In this document: positions 24,871 to 36,599 of the stretch, one piece after another
How the letters are laid out: each line of letters opens with the position of its first letter
Numbering within the stretch: the stretch's first letter is position 1
NCBI RefSeq assembly: GCF_949987535.1
Contig: NC_080067.1
Location: 6,076,001-6,140,000 of the forward strand
From: Balaenoptera acutorostrata
Taxonomy: Eukaryota > Chordata > Mammalia > Artiodactyla > Balaenopteridae
DNA length: 64,000 nt
Direction of reading: 5' to 3'
Made by a program: the position numbers and the translations under genes
The notes under the pieces: generated by a model
Seen by the model: only the letters and a program-made list of their open reading frames with translations
Told to the model about the DNA's origin: nothing
Databases searched by the model: none

Positions 24871-25016
24871 CTTTTTTGTTTTTCTTTTAAATTTTTATTG
24901 AAACATAGTTGATTTACAATGTTGTGTTAGTTTCAGGTGTACAGCAAAGTGATTCAGTTACACATATATATATTTCTTTTTTACATTCTATTCCATTATA
25001 GGTTATTACGAGATAG
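24871..25016 (-). mobile_element. Short truncated L1 3' end, minus strand
   Basis: About 145 bp of the reversed L1 3' UTR ('catagttgatttacaatgtt', 'gtgtacagcaaagtgattca', 'ttccattataggttattac') follow a T-rich tail. The string 'atttctattt' at 24829-24838 and 25022-25031 may be its TSD, but it is AT-rich and could be chance. Confidence 0.85.
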
Positions 25017-25683
25017 TATAAATTTCTATTTCTGAGTGAAATAAGACAACAAAGAGAGACTGCTGTTTTCATTTGATGCCGGCATTTAGATATTATTGGT
25101 TCCTACTTTAATCTATGAAACAAAACAAGGGCAAATGGCATCAATTACTGAGACAGCAACCCATGTAGAAACATAGAAACCACACAACACTGAATGGGAT
25201 TTGGTTTCGAAAATCTGAGCCGAAAGCTCAAACTCGTTCTCTGCAGTATCTGTGGTCTCAAATCTTTCCAGGATGGGAGCCGATCAGTTTTGTCAAGGGG
25301 CGCTTTGTCATTATGCAGGTTTAACAATTAACGTAATGTTTTGTTGCACCCACTCTTGCTTCTCCTTATTGGCAGTCATCAGACTGGATATTTTTATGAA
25401 GAGTCAAAATACTATAGTTCATCTCTTCTTGGCCCAGAGAGTCTAGTCAAATAGTTTGCCACAAGAAACTTGTCATCTTAGCCAGCCATATGATTTTTAT
25501 ACTTTTAAACAGTAGCCACAGTATTATGACCTAATGCCTAACTTTGCAAATCAGCCCAACATAAGCGGCCAAGTTTGTATACTCATTAAACACTCAGATT
25601 GTCTAGAAAATGTATTACCATTTATTGCAGACTGATTTGAAATGACTGATCTTTATTTTAAAAAAATAATTCAGGAAAGAGTT

Positions 25684-25735
25684 TCTCTCTCTCTCTTTCT
25701 CTCTCTCTCTCTTTCCCCCCGCCCCGCTCTCTCTC
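25684..25735. repeat. (CT)n microsatellite with C-rich interruption
   Basis: About 30 bp of ctctct units are followed by a short 'ccccccgccccg' stretch and more ct units. It is a polypyrimidine tract on the + strand. Confidence 0.9.
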
Positions 25736-26212
25736 CAGTTTTTCCCCTGTGGAGATGTTTACTTACATTGTAATTCTGTTAGGACTTTACCTGTTGGTAG
25801 AAAATGTGATGCAGATTTTGGGAAGTGACACATTTTGGTGGGATCCTGTTACTAACATTTTGACCCTGTCATTTCCTCTAACTTGAAACGTGTTGCCAAT
25901 CTTTAAATTGAGAAAACGCTAAGAGTTAAAGCTCCGTGGAAACAGATTTGACCATAGGTCTTTCATGTAGAGAATCCAGTTTCTTCTGTTTTTAAACAAA
26001 TTCTTAGGCCACTGGAAAACCTCAAAAGAATGAAAGTTAACATAGTCCTACCTCATGAAGATGTGTATTCTCTACAAAAGCTTTCTTAATTCTAGTTCAC
26101 AGAATAATGGCTTCAGTATCTGGAGGTGAAGGAGGAGAGTAAGTTGTCTATATAGATTTTAAGGTGATGTCCATATTTATATCTCCAGCTGAAATCTCTT
26201 CCTCCACTTCAT

Positions 26213-26264
26213 ACTCCCGTATCAACTCCCGTATCAAGTGACCACTCAGTGTGGTCACTTGATA
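26213..26264. repeat. 12-bp tandem duplication fused to a 14-bp hairpin
   Basis: ACTCCCGTATCA occurs twice in tandem (26213-26224, 26225-26236). Its second copy overlaps the left arm of a perfect inverted repeat, TATCAAGTGACCAC (26232-26245) and GTGGTCACTTGATA (26251-26264), with the 5-nt loop TCAGT. It lies about 45 bp before a CHR SINE. Confidence 0.9.
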
Positions 26265-26309
26265 AGCAAGTAGATACTGCAAATCTAAAATGTTCAAAGC
26301 TAAAGGCCA

Positions 26310-26748
26310 GGGGCTTCCCTGGTGGCGCAGAGGTTAAGAATCTGCCTGCCGATGCAGGGGACGCGGGTTCGAGCCCTGGTCCGGGAAGATCCCACATGCC
26401 GTGGAGCAACTAAGCCCGTGCGCCACAACTACTGAGCCTGCACTCTAGAGCCCGCGAGCCACAACTACTGAGCCCACATGCCACAACTACTGAAGCCTGC
26501 ACACCACAACTACTGAGCTTGTGCTCTAGAGCCCACAAACCACAACTACTAAGCCCATGAGCCGCAACTACTGAGCCCGCGCACCTAGAGCCCATGCTCC
26601 GCAACAAAAGAAGCCACCGCAATGAGAAGCCCACGTACCACAACGAAGAGTAGTCCCTGCTCGCCACAACTAGAGAAAGCCCGCATGCAACAATGAAGAC
26701 CCAATGCAGCCAAAAATAATTAATTCATTAATTAAAAAAAAAAAGAAA
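26310..26748 (+). mobile_element. CHR SINE with expanded internal repeat, plus strand
   Basis: The head is 'ggggcttccctggtggcgca' and the tail is A-rich at about 26715-26748. It is bounded by a 10-bp TSD, CTAAAGGCCA (26300-26309 and 26749-26758). The body has six 'cacaactactgag'-type units instead of one to three in the other copies in this window, which makes this copy about 439 bp long. The repeat body leaves a long minus-strand open frame (26410-26667) rich in Ser-Cys-Gly; that frame is a repeat artefact. Confidence 0.95.
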
Positions 26749-26914
26749 CTAAAGGCCATGGTTCACTTGCCCAAACCTGCTCCCCAGACAGCAGTTCTCT
26801 GATAATGGCAATTCCATCTTTCTGGTTCATCTGATGAAAATATTGGGATCATCCTTTCTTCCTGTCTCACACTCTATGTCCAATACTACACACAACATGT
26901 TAGGTCTACCTACA

Positions 26915-27268
26915 GAATATATCCAGCCATAAAAAAGAAGGAAATCATGCCATTTGCAGTAACATGGATGGACCTAGAGATGATCACACTAAGTGAAGTA
27001 AGTCAGATAAAGACAAATAACATATGATATTGCTTATATGTGAAATTAAAAAAAAAAAAAATGACACAAGTGAACTTATGTACAAAACAGAAATAGACCC
27101 ACAAACATAGCAAACAAACTTCTGGTTACCAAAACGGAAAGGGGGAAGGGATAAATTAGGAGTTTGGGATTAACAGATACACACTACTATATATAAAATA
27201 GATAACCAACAAGGACCTCCTGTAGAGCACAGGGAACTCTACTCAGTATCTTGAGACCTATGTATGTA

Positions 27269-27300
<32 letters not shown>

Positions 27301-27398
27301 CGTGTATATGTGTGTGTAATTGAATCACTTTGCTGTATACCTGAAGTTTCGCACACTAACACAACATTGTAAATCAACTACACTTCAACTAAAACAAA
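26915..27398 (+). mobile_element. Truncated L1: last ORF2 codons plus 3' UTR, plus strand
   Basis: It opens in the end of ORF2 ('ccagccataaaaaagaagga', 'taacatggatggacctagag') and runs through the L1 3' UTR to 'caacattgtaaatcaactac'. A (TG)n(TA)n stretch has grown inside it at about 27263-27320. Confidence 0.92.
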
Positions 27399-27599
27399 CA
27401 AACATAAATTTTTATCGGAACCGGGTGAGTGAGGCAGGGTTGGACCACGTAGCGTCAGATCCTGTCCTATTTCAAATGTTGATATTTTCTTCACCTTGGA
27501 TTTCTTTATGTTGCATGGACTTTAATGTTTACAAAATGTTGCATTAAAATAGCATTCTTCTTGATTACTGAGTCTTTTAAGATCCCCTTACCTTTTTCT

Positions 27600-28380
27600 C
27601 CTGAGGCAAATATTTCAGTCACCCCAAACTAATTCCAGCCCTGTCCTGACCCTGTGTTAAATACACCAGGCTCGCTCCCACCTCTAGGCCTTTGCATGGG
27701 CTCTTAACTTCTGCCTGGAACACTTTTTCCGCAGATTTCTACGTGGTCTGTTTCTTCAAACTTTGACCCAATGTCACCACCCCTTGATGCTGACTCTGGC
27801 TACTATATTTAGGATTTCAACACCTGTCATTCCGCCTCTCCTTACCTGGTGGTTTTTCTCCTAAGAACTAATTACCTTATAATATACTACCTAATTTACT
27901 AATTTATTATGTTTATTGTCTGCTGCCAATTAGACTGTAAGCTCTATGGGGGAAAAGATTTTTTTTTTTTTAATGGGAATTATTTATTTATTTATTTATG
28001 GCTGTGTTGGGTCTTCGTTTCTGTGCGAGGGCTTTCTCTAGTTGTGGCAAGCGGGGGCCACTCTTCATCGCGGTGCGCGGGCCTCTCACTATCGCGGCCT
28101 CTCTTGTTGCGGAGCACAGGCTCCAGACACGCAGGCTCAGTAGTTGTGGCTCACGGGCCCAGTTGCTCCGTGGCATGTGGGATCTTCCCAGACCAGGGCA
28201 CGAACCCGTGTCCCCTGCATTGGCAGGCAGATTCTCAACTACTGCGCCACCAGGGAAGCCCACGGGGCAAAGATTTTTGCCTGTTTGGTTCACTGTTTTA
28301 TCTAGGTACTTACTTAGAGCAGTACTTGATATATTGTGCTTAATACGTATTTATTGGGTGCATAAATTAAAGACTAAATG
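27600..28380 (+). mobile_element. L2 LINE 3' fragment split by a CHR SINE
   Basis: The left part has L2 blocks 'taggcctttgcatgggctct', 'tctgcctggaacactttttc' and 'tagactgtaagctctatggg'. After the SINE the sequence resumes with 'tttggttcactgttttatct' and ends near 'aatacgtatttattgggtg'. The order and orientation match the L2 3' end. Confidence 0.75.
27964..28263 (-). mobile_element. CHR SINE, minus strand, inside L2
   Basis: The SINE is reversed with a T-rich/(ATTT)n tail and head 'ctactgcgccaccagggaag'. The near-perfect TSD is ggggaaaagattttt (27949-27963) versus ggggcaaagattttt (28264-28278). It has one internal unit. Confidence 0.94.
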
Positions 28381-30589
28381 AATATCATGATGCTTACCAG
28401 TTATATATATGCAAACTTTATTTCACCCAGGCTTGGTAACATCTCAGCCCTCTCCCAATTTGTCTTTCCTCCTCAAATCACAAAAAGCCACATCCCACGA
28501 CAAGAAATGGCGACATTCTTAGAAGAGATGCAAGAGGATACCTTGGCCCCAGTTCATCCTTGGTGAATGAATAGCTTTCCTCCTGTGAGCTTACTTCATT
28601 TTCTGACGTCACAGTATTTGGTCTGCCCGTGGACATTAGGTAGTTTCACACTGGATCCAGGCTTTTCTTGGTATCTTGACACCAAACACATTGTTGGGGT
28701 CCTCCATCATGTGCTGCAAAAGCAAATAAGATGGATAACCAATTATGCAAACTCCCACGTGTCAACTAGGGCAAGAGTAAAATGAAAATACACTGGATTT
28801 CTAGGTAAGGTGTCACTGTTGGGTCACAGGAAAATTTAGGATGATCAGGGGCTTTGGCAGTGCCCTCGGAGAACAGAGGGGTGTATTTGTTACCATAGTT
28901 GATCCAGCTCACGCTCCCTGTCGTGACTGTAGAGAATCCAGGCTACTATCCTGATCCCAACTGAAGCCCTACCTTCTCTACCACAGACTCAGGTAGATCA
29001 GTAATACAGACGGCTGTGTATCTAAGTAAACTCGGGGTAACAGTGATGGGATGGGGTCAGGGAAAAGCAGGACCACAAATAGGCATGAGTACCACCACCT
29101 TTTTTCCTTTATGTTTGTTGACTCATGTGGAATAGAAAGCACATGAGAGAGTGTCTAGTTAGAAGCACATCATTGGCTACGAGAGTTTCTGGTCTCCTAG
29201 TCAAAGTTCAATTACTTAGACAAGTGTTTCTCCGTGACATGCAAAGCCAAACTGAAAGACCAATCCCAAAAAACCCCAATGTGGATATACCTTTCCTTTT
29301 CTAATTTTCTACTCCTCAGAGCCATTTCCCATTACTCTTATTCTAATAGTTCTTTGAAGTGATTGGAAGTTCCACAGTCATCATTCTCCATGCCTAACAA
29401 AACAGGAACAGGTAGAAATGTACATTATTCTATTGCATTTACCCTGACAGCTGCCATCAGATGAGATCTTCATAGATATTGCCCAGGCTTAGGTTTCTTC
29501 AGTCACTCAATGGAAAAAGTAAGAAACCTCCTCATAACCAGGACTGAGTATTTTCTAAGATTTTGTTGGACTAAGGGCATGACGATCAAAGCTGTGGAAT
29601 GGTTCCGTGAACGCTTCATGCATTCAGTGTTCTAGAAGGTCACCATTACCTGGCAAGTAAATGAATAAAAAGAAAAAGGACTGTATCAACTTTAACTGAT
29701 ACCTCGAGTAACAGGATTCTGTAGGCAGGATCAGGGATGGCTACTGATTTTTCACTCTCTTGTTACATCCAGTTGCCTTATCCTATAGATGATTTAGCCT
29801 AAAGTCTTGGAGTCCTACATCCTAAGGAGACATTATCTGAAACATAGTCTCCAAGTCTTTCTTCTGATCTCGATTTTACTTATGTGGAAAAGACAGTTGA
29901 GGCAGATTTTAAACACCTGGACCCTTTTTCCATAGGACTCCAAGTCCTCCCTAGAGGGTCAATTGCTCCGAAGCAAATAAAAACAAATGGCAGCTACATA
30001 TTTCTTGTTCTGTAATGCTAGAGGGCATTAGGGGTGTCTTTCCTGAACTATTGCTTCAAAAGCCATCCATCACTGCAACAGTTTTCCTGTAGATTAAGGA
30101 CCAGATTTGCATTCTAAATTAGTTCTTCCAACAGCTGCTGTAAAATAACTTGGCTGTAAGTTAGGAGTTTGCATTTGATCCTCTGCCAGTGAAGATCATA
30201 AAATTCAGCTTGGCAAGAGAATTTAGAGAAAGAGGTCTCCTCAGCACAGCTGTGCTTATTGGACTGAGCGGCATGTGTAAAGCTGGACCCCAGCTCTCTC
30301 TCCGGTCAGCACGTGAGGGATTGCTGCTGAGAAAAGATGAGTCTAGTTCCAGCTTCTCTGTGACAGAGCTGAACCACCTTTAGTTGGAGAATGGAGGGAG
30401 GATTATATTAAAGCTGCTGATGTAAACATCTTTGGGTGTGGATGGAGCAATCTGTTCAAGTCTTTGGATGATCCCTTGAGAAATCACCAAGACCCAAGTG
30501 TCAGTTTTGCACCTGGCCCACTGTGGAAGTTCAGATGACAAAGGAGTTATTTTCCAGGTTACTATCTGCTCCAGCTTTGTGAAGGGAAA

Positions 30590-30805
30590 GTCTAAGGGAC
30601 TTGGATCCGGCTAATCCTATCTCAGTGCTTATTGGTTGTATAATTCTGTGCAAGTTTTTTTAACATCTATGAATGTCAGATCCTCACCTGTACAGTAAAG
30701 ATGCTAACACTACAATATAAGATGTCTTTGAGGATTAAAGGGAGTATTATAAGCAAAGCAGCAGATTCACAGTAGGTGTTTAGAGTTCATCTTTTTCCTT
30801 CTTAT
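30590..30805 (+). mobile_element. MIR SINE, plus strand
   Basis: Blocks 'tgtataattctgtgcaagtt', 'tcctcacctgtacagtaaag' and 'tttgaggattaaagggagta' follow the MIR core-to-3' order. Confidence 0.6.
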
Positions 30806-31914
30806 ATCTGATTTTGGCATAAAGGGAGTAATGTTTTTCATACTCAGTACCTTTTCAAAATCACAAGTTATGTGTCTGAGGCAAGGCTTGCTAGGTGTCT
30901 AATACTTTGATCATTCTTCCTCAATTAGATAATTGATGTTGATTAGGCTCTGCCAATGTATATTCTATCCTTCTGGTCAGTTCTTTCTTCCAGTAAAGCT
31001 TTGAACATGCATAGTCATTACGTTGTTTTTAAAAATATAGATAGATGATATCAATTAATTCTGGGAGCAGTTTGTAGCTTGACTCGGTAACTGACAGGTT
31101 GATTCTGGGTTTTCTCTCACTTTCTAATCCTAAACCACAAGATCTTGTGTAATAAATGCAGGTTTGACCTAAGATTTTTAGAAAATGGTATCCAGTGAAT
31201 TGCTGTTCACGTATCAGACAGTTGGCATTTTGAGTCATAGAGATGCATAATAGAGGCACATCTATAGTTATAAATAAATGTGTATACTATTGACAGATTC
31301 ATGAAACGTCTACTGCTAGAGGATTAGTGGAACAAACTAGAGTTTAAACGATTAGTGCACGAAAATGTACTGCAAAGAGAATTGGCCTTTATTTTCAAAT
31401 ACGAGACAGCATGGGTGAAAAAAAATAGGCATTTTCCAACTGGCAAGCGATCGCCTGGTACTTATGGTTTTCTAAGTGGGGAAAAGTTTCTTGTGTCAGC
31501 AATTCATGTGACAGGCCAATGATGAAGTGACTTCCTCCACTCATGTGAAATGGGGAAGTGCTTATTTCTTAGTCCATTGGGAAGATTTAGAGCTGCAGTG
31601 TCCTGGGCGAGGGCTACCTGTTCTCACTCACTGTAGGTTTGGTAGTTCATCAGTAATTTCAGTGTGATGGCTTGTGGCCTTGTTTGTCACTGTAGCTTTA
31701 TGCATAACTGGCCAATTTATGGCAGTGATTACATCCATCTTCACGGAATACAGACTCAGGGTTTGAGTCACAAGATCTTTAACCCTCGAATTTCTGGACC
31801 TGTAGGGGCCAGCTGCACAAACTCTTGGAAGTCAGAGGTTAGGGATATTTTGGAGTGCCAGATAATGAATTGTATAGGCTATCTGCCCCTGTAAAATGTT
31901 CTGATTTACTACCT

Positions 31915-31995
31915 TAAGTGTGCTTTTGAATACACAGTACCTAGAATACTTTCTGGCCATCTTAGGTGTTCAATAAGCGCTGAATGAACTCAGTA
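31915..31995 (+). mobile_element. L2/MIR 3'-end scrap
   Basis: The text 'taggtgttcaataagcgctg' followed by 'aatgaact' matches the shared L2/MIR terminus. It is short and tentative. Confidence 0.4.
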
Positions 31996-32734
31996 TGTGC
32001 TAGAATGAATTGGTGAAGGACAAACAGAAATCTAAAGAAGAAAATGATCCTGGAAGTTGTTGAAAGTGTTTTTATTTGGAATATTTACTCAGAGTACTGT
32101 ACTATGGACCACTGACAGAAACTTTTGTACAATTGCTGCCTACATTTCAGATATGGGATATGGATGATTTAATTTTTAAAGCATTTTTCATTAGGCTTGG
32201 AGAATTTATATCAGAGCTATAGCCAGAAGGAAGCCAAACTGTTCCATTTTTAAGAATATCTTAAACTCTAATTATCAGAAATCTATATTTAGTTAAATGT
32301 GATGTTGAATAGACTGAAATTTTTGCAACATGTACAAAATTCACCGCTCTGTGTTCTCCTTCCCACGTACGTCTTTTCACGCCCACCTTCCCACTGCTGA
32401 CATATTAGGATGGGCATATGAAATTGCTGGTTTTATAGGTGAAAATGGCCAAATGCTAACAATTTCGTATGATTCATACATATGTACATGCAAATCCACT
32501 TTGGTTATTCAAACAGCAATCCAGCATGGGAGAAACACTTCATCTGAAAGCAGATTGCTCTTTTTTGCTGATTTTTTAAAAAACTGGAAATCTAGAAATC
32601 CCCTAAAAGCCTCATTACCTGCACCAAGGTTGACCTGTGTGTCATAATAATTACAGTGTCCTGAGCAGTAATAGATATAATGATCATGTACTGAGAATGT
32701 GATGTTTTTTAAATTCAGTCTCCTTTAATCCTTA

Positions 32735-32860
32735 TGATGCCAAGCTCACCAAGGACGGGGACTGAGTCCTTTTTTTTCACCTCTAGCCATAGATCTAGCC
32801 CAGAGTTGAGCCCATGGTACGGATTCTCATAACATTCGCTGCAAGAATGAATGAACGAAC
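32735..32860 (+). mobile_element. L2 LINE 3' end
   Basis: The text 'aggacggggactgagtcctt' with 'ctagcccagagttgagccca' and a terminal 'gaatgaatgaacgaaca' matches the L2 3' end on the + strand. Confidence 0.55.
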
Positions 32861-34384
32861 AATCAAGGATTGTTACCTTGGCTTTGCTAATGAGAAGCTC
32901 AAGCCCTGGCTGTATACACTCCCTGTACCTTCAAGGAGTGGGGCTAGGATTGAACCAGGTCTTCTGACCACAGAATCCACACATGTCATTAAGTATAGTG
33001 CTTCCCTGCAACCACCAGAAAAGGGAAGATACATCTTTTGGCAGTTTGCACTCCAATTTTGTTTTCTGTTTCCTTGAAAGGTCTTGGGGAAATGTGACCC
33101 GCATCTGAATTACAGAGAAAATGAGAGAGTAGGAGTTGAAACTAAGTGTGATGTTAGTCAAGCCAACGTTTAATTAAACAAAAAACCCCAACAAAACCAT
33201 CGTTTATTTTCCCACCAATACTCTAAAGAAAAAGTAAATCTGAATTGTGTCTTTTTATGTAACTTAACAAGAGCTAGAATATTTGAGGAAGAAAAAGGAA
33301 TGTTTCTGAAACACTACATATCTTGTTCCCTGTTTCTTTAAAATACACTATGACCGTGGCAGCTGAGGTTTTAAATGGAAAGGTACCTCTTACAACATCC
33401 CTTTTCTCCATCCCTTCCTCTTGAGGCTCCCAAAGAAAGTCCTCAAGTCCCATCTGAAGAGGGATCCATCAGCATCTGTGGGGAGGAAGACCAAGAAGCT
33501 AAGGATCATTTTCCCATGTCCTTCCACTCCTAGCTTGTAACCCAGCAGCTCCTCTTTATTCTCTGTTACCTGCAAGGAGGAAAGATTTCTTTGTAAGCAC
33601 TTTTAAGAGCACAGCTATGCCGATGATATTAGGTTGGGAAGATCTAGCTCCTTGACAGTAAGGAAGTCCTAGACTAGTTGGCTATGCATGCTCACAAATT
33701 TATTTAACTCTCCTATCTAGGTATCTATCAATCCATAAAGTCATATGTTGGTCCCTTTGGATGAGACTCAGGAATTCTTTCCTTCCCAATATCTTCTTCA
33801 TTTCCTCTTTTCCTGTGTTCTCAGTCTTGAACCCCCTGGAAAGCTCTTCTCCCTGCACTTCTGTCAGAGCTGGTCATCTGGTCACCTGGTCAACTCCTGC
33901 CATCCTGTTTTCCCTTAGGTGTAACTACAGCAGGAAAGGACAACTTCAGATCTTGCATCCCCTGGGCTCTGGAGGGGCACTTAGATTTCTCGAGTTCCTT
34001 AGAATGAAATGCCCTTGAAACAAACTTTGTGTGCTCACGCTGAGGGTTTATTTTAGCATAAGCCTTGTAAGTTATTATGAAAACATTCTTAACATCTCTT
34101 TATCTACGTTGCTAAGACTATTGATATATCCTCCTCCCATTAGCATAGCTGATTGGGGGCCGTTAGTGGAGGTTCCCAAAAGGGGATGAGTTTGAGGATT
34201 GCATAGAGAAAAAGCTAACCCTTCCACAAAAGGGTTACAGTGTGATAAAGAGTGAGTAGATGAAAGACAAGAATGGAGATTCCAGAATGTCTCACTCAAA
34301 TTTAGTCCTTGTTCAAGGCACTGAAATTTTACTTTTTTAATTTGATTCTCACGAAGTAAAAAATAGCCTTTCCTATAATAATTT

Positions 34385-34475
34385 TGCAAATGAAGAAGCT
34401 GAGGTTTGGAGAATAGTCACTTGCTTAAGGTCACACAGTCCCTGAGTGGTAAGCCAAAATTTAAATGCAAACTTA
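34385..34475 (-). mobile_element. MIR SINE fragment, minus strand
   Basis: The text 'gaagaagctgaggtttggag' followed by 'cttaaggtcacacagtccct' is the reversed MIR core. Confidence 0.7.
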
Positions 34476-35589
34476 GTTTCATTCCATTTTACTTAGAGTA
34501 AGACGTATGCCTAATGTTTAGCTCATAGACTTGGGGTAATGATCTTCTGGGTTGTATTAAGATTTATACAATGATTTATGGATTTTTTGCATTTACACAC
34601 CCATTTCCAGCCAATGTTTCTTATCTTCTTCACTTGAAGTTAATGAAGAATGAATGAATGTTTACAAAAGGGACTTAAAATCGATAGATGAAATTCAGGT
34701 AGGACTGAAAAAAGAATCACAAGATTATCTTGCTGTGTTTCCTGGAAAGATTTTTTTTTAAGGCATGAGTAAATTATTTTAATTTTTAAGCTTTCTAAGT
34801 GTGTGATGAGAAAGGACAGCCAGGAAAAATGAAGAAACATAAAAGGCTGTCGATTAGAAGGGTTCTTGGGAAAAAAGTAGTACTTATTTTTGAAGTGCAT
34901 GATATTAAAATCGTGGGGAGTTTCATCAATCATTTGCAGGTCTCTTTAGGAAAGAGCGAGGTCTTTTGATGTATTCTGTCAAAGTTAAATAGAATATCAG
35001 AAACTAAAATTCTATTGCACTGTGGTAAGAAGACATTACCTGACTTTGATGAGAAAACCCTTGAGTCTTGGTTCTGCTTTTGGTTTCAGGTAGAGGATTT
35101 GGGAAAACTGGGTGTGCCAACCGTACCAGGGGAACAGTGATCTAGTAAGAATTGACAAGGAATTATATGGAAATGGTGACTTGGGTCTGTTCAGATCTGT
35201 GGCTCAGCATGTCCCCTAGATGTTTCTTTACTCCAGGCTATCCAAAGAAACACTTAAAGAAGCTGAAAGACAAGTTACATTCTTGTGTCTCTTAAAATCA
35301 TGGAACTGTAGATTTTCAGAGCACTTTGGTGCTTCATTTAGGCAAATATTAGCTAAAAAAAAAATTTGCAGGCTTAATTAATTGTGCCTATCTGCTCACA
35401 TGCCCTTTCTTCTTTACATTGGCTGGGAAGTCTCTGTTTATTAGGTTTAAAGCATAATAGGAAGATAGATGCATTCATTAGTTTAATGTAACTCTGGCCG
35501 TGGTGTAAATCAATCAAAGTTATACAGTGGCTCTAATCATAGATAATTAAATGTTGCTTATGCAGCATCCAAAATATGTGTCCTTCATC

Positions 35590-35860
35590 CATTGGCGCAT
35601 CTCTTCCAAGCGGTGATTCAGGAATCTAGGCCCTTCCATCTTGTGGTTTTAACATCTTTAATGTGGAGCTTCCAAAATGGTTATGCTCAACTGAATCAAC
35701 CAGGCAGAAGGGGAAGGAGCCTGGAAAACTGTGTCTGGCAAGTTTAGTAAACCCAGCTGGACATACTGCAGATGACTTCCACTCATCCTTTGTCACTCAG
35801 ACACATAGCCACTTAAGTATAAGAGAAGTGTCGTCTGGCTGTGGGCCAAAGAAGAATAAA
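35590..35860 (-). mobile_element. MLT1-type MaLR LTR fragment, minus strand
   Basis: The text 'ggtgattcaggaatctaggc', 'ccttccatcttgtggtttta' and 'gagcttccaaaatggttatg' matches the reversed MLT1C/D-type LTR. It is a partial, old copy with no retroviral coding sequence. Confidence 0.65.
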
Positions 35861-36069
35861 TATCCCTGACATTGTGACCTGGAAACTGGCTAGAATATTA
35901 CAAAAATAATTCTGTCTAGTTTCTGTGTTAAAAGATGGAGGATCATAGAAGAATGTGGGAAATCTTCTCTATCAGAAAGGTACTTCTTTTTTATCTTTTC
36001 TCTTCTTCCTAGATCTATTTTTTTCGCTTTGCTAAATATCTGCATCGAAGGCAGAAATATTTGAAAAAC

Positions 36070-36320
36070 TCTGTCTGGTGTCGTGGAGGGATCGTGAGCT
36101 TTGGAGATAGAAAGACCTGGTTTCACATCTTTCCTTTGAGGTTTACTCCTTATGGACCTTGGGCAAGTCACTTAAACATTATGAACCTCAGTTTCCTCAT
36201 CTGTGAAATGGATACAGTAAAATCTAATTTTGAGGGAAACTACAAACCTTACATAAAGTCCCTTCAATCATACATAGACTATATTAGCTGGCAAATATTT
36301 GGTAGCTATTTTTATCATTT
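36070..36320 (+). mobile_element. MIR SINE, nearly full length, plus strand
   Basis: Strong MIR blocks are 'ccttgggcaagtcacttaaa', 'gaacctcagtttcctcatct' and 'gtgaaatggatacagta', then a weaker 3' end. It is the best-preserved MIR in the window. Confidence 0.85.
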
Positions 36321-36394
36321 TTAGGGCACCTATGTGTTCTTTGCTCCTCACCTGAAAATCGACGGAAAGGGTTTGGATTACTTATGTTAACTCT

Positions 36395-36590
36395 AAGCTA
36401 GTGTAACAAATAGACCCTAAACTAGACAGACTTAGAAAACATAGATGCTTTTTTTTTCTTTTATATGATCTCTGCAGTGAGCATTTCTGGTTGCCACCAG
36501 CTTTACTCCACGTGGTTTTGGTGATTTAGCCAGCCATATAGCCGTTGCAGACACTGAGGATATTGAATACCAGAGGATAGCCAATTTAAA
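36395..36590 (-). mobile_element. MLT1-type LTR fragment, minus strand (weak)
   Basis: The text 'aacaaatagaccctaaacta' and 'tttactccacgtggttttgg' recalls the reversed 3' end of MLT1. It has the same orientation as 35590-35860 but the wrong order for one element, so it is probably a separate insertion. Confidence 0.45.
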
Positions 36591-36599
36591 ATATTAATC

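Larger units (their letters stand above)
28381..35589. other. Intron stretch, 7.2 kb, sparse ancient repeats
   Basis: Only MIR/L2 fragments are recognised (about 30590-30805, 31915-31995, 32735-32860, 34385-34475). No L1 or CHR SINE is visible, making it the longest stretch in the window free of young insertions. Around 35350-35575 it contains AT-rich homeodomain-like motifs (see findings). No exon is seen. Confidence 0.5.

Noticed and set aside
26410..26667. 85-codon minus-strand frame rich in Ser, Cys and Gly
   Set aside because: It is created by the tandem units of the CHR SINE at 26310.
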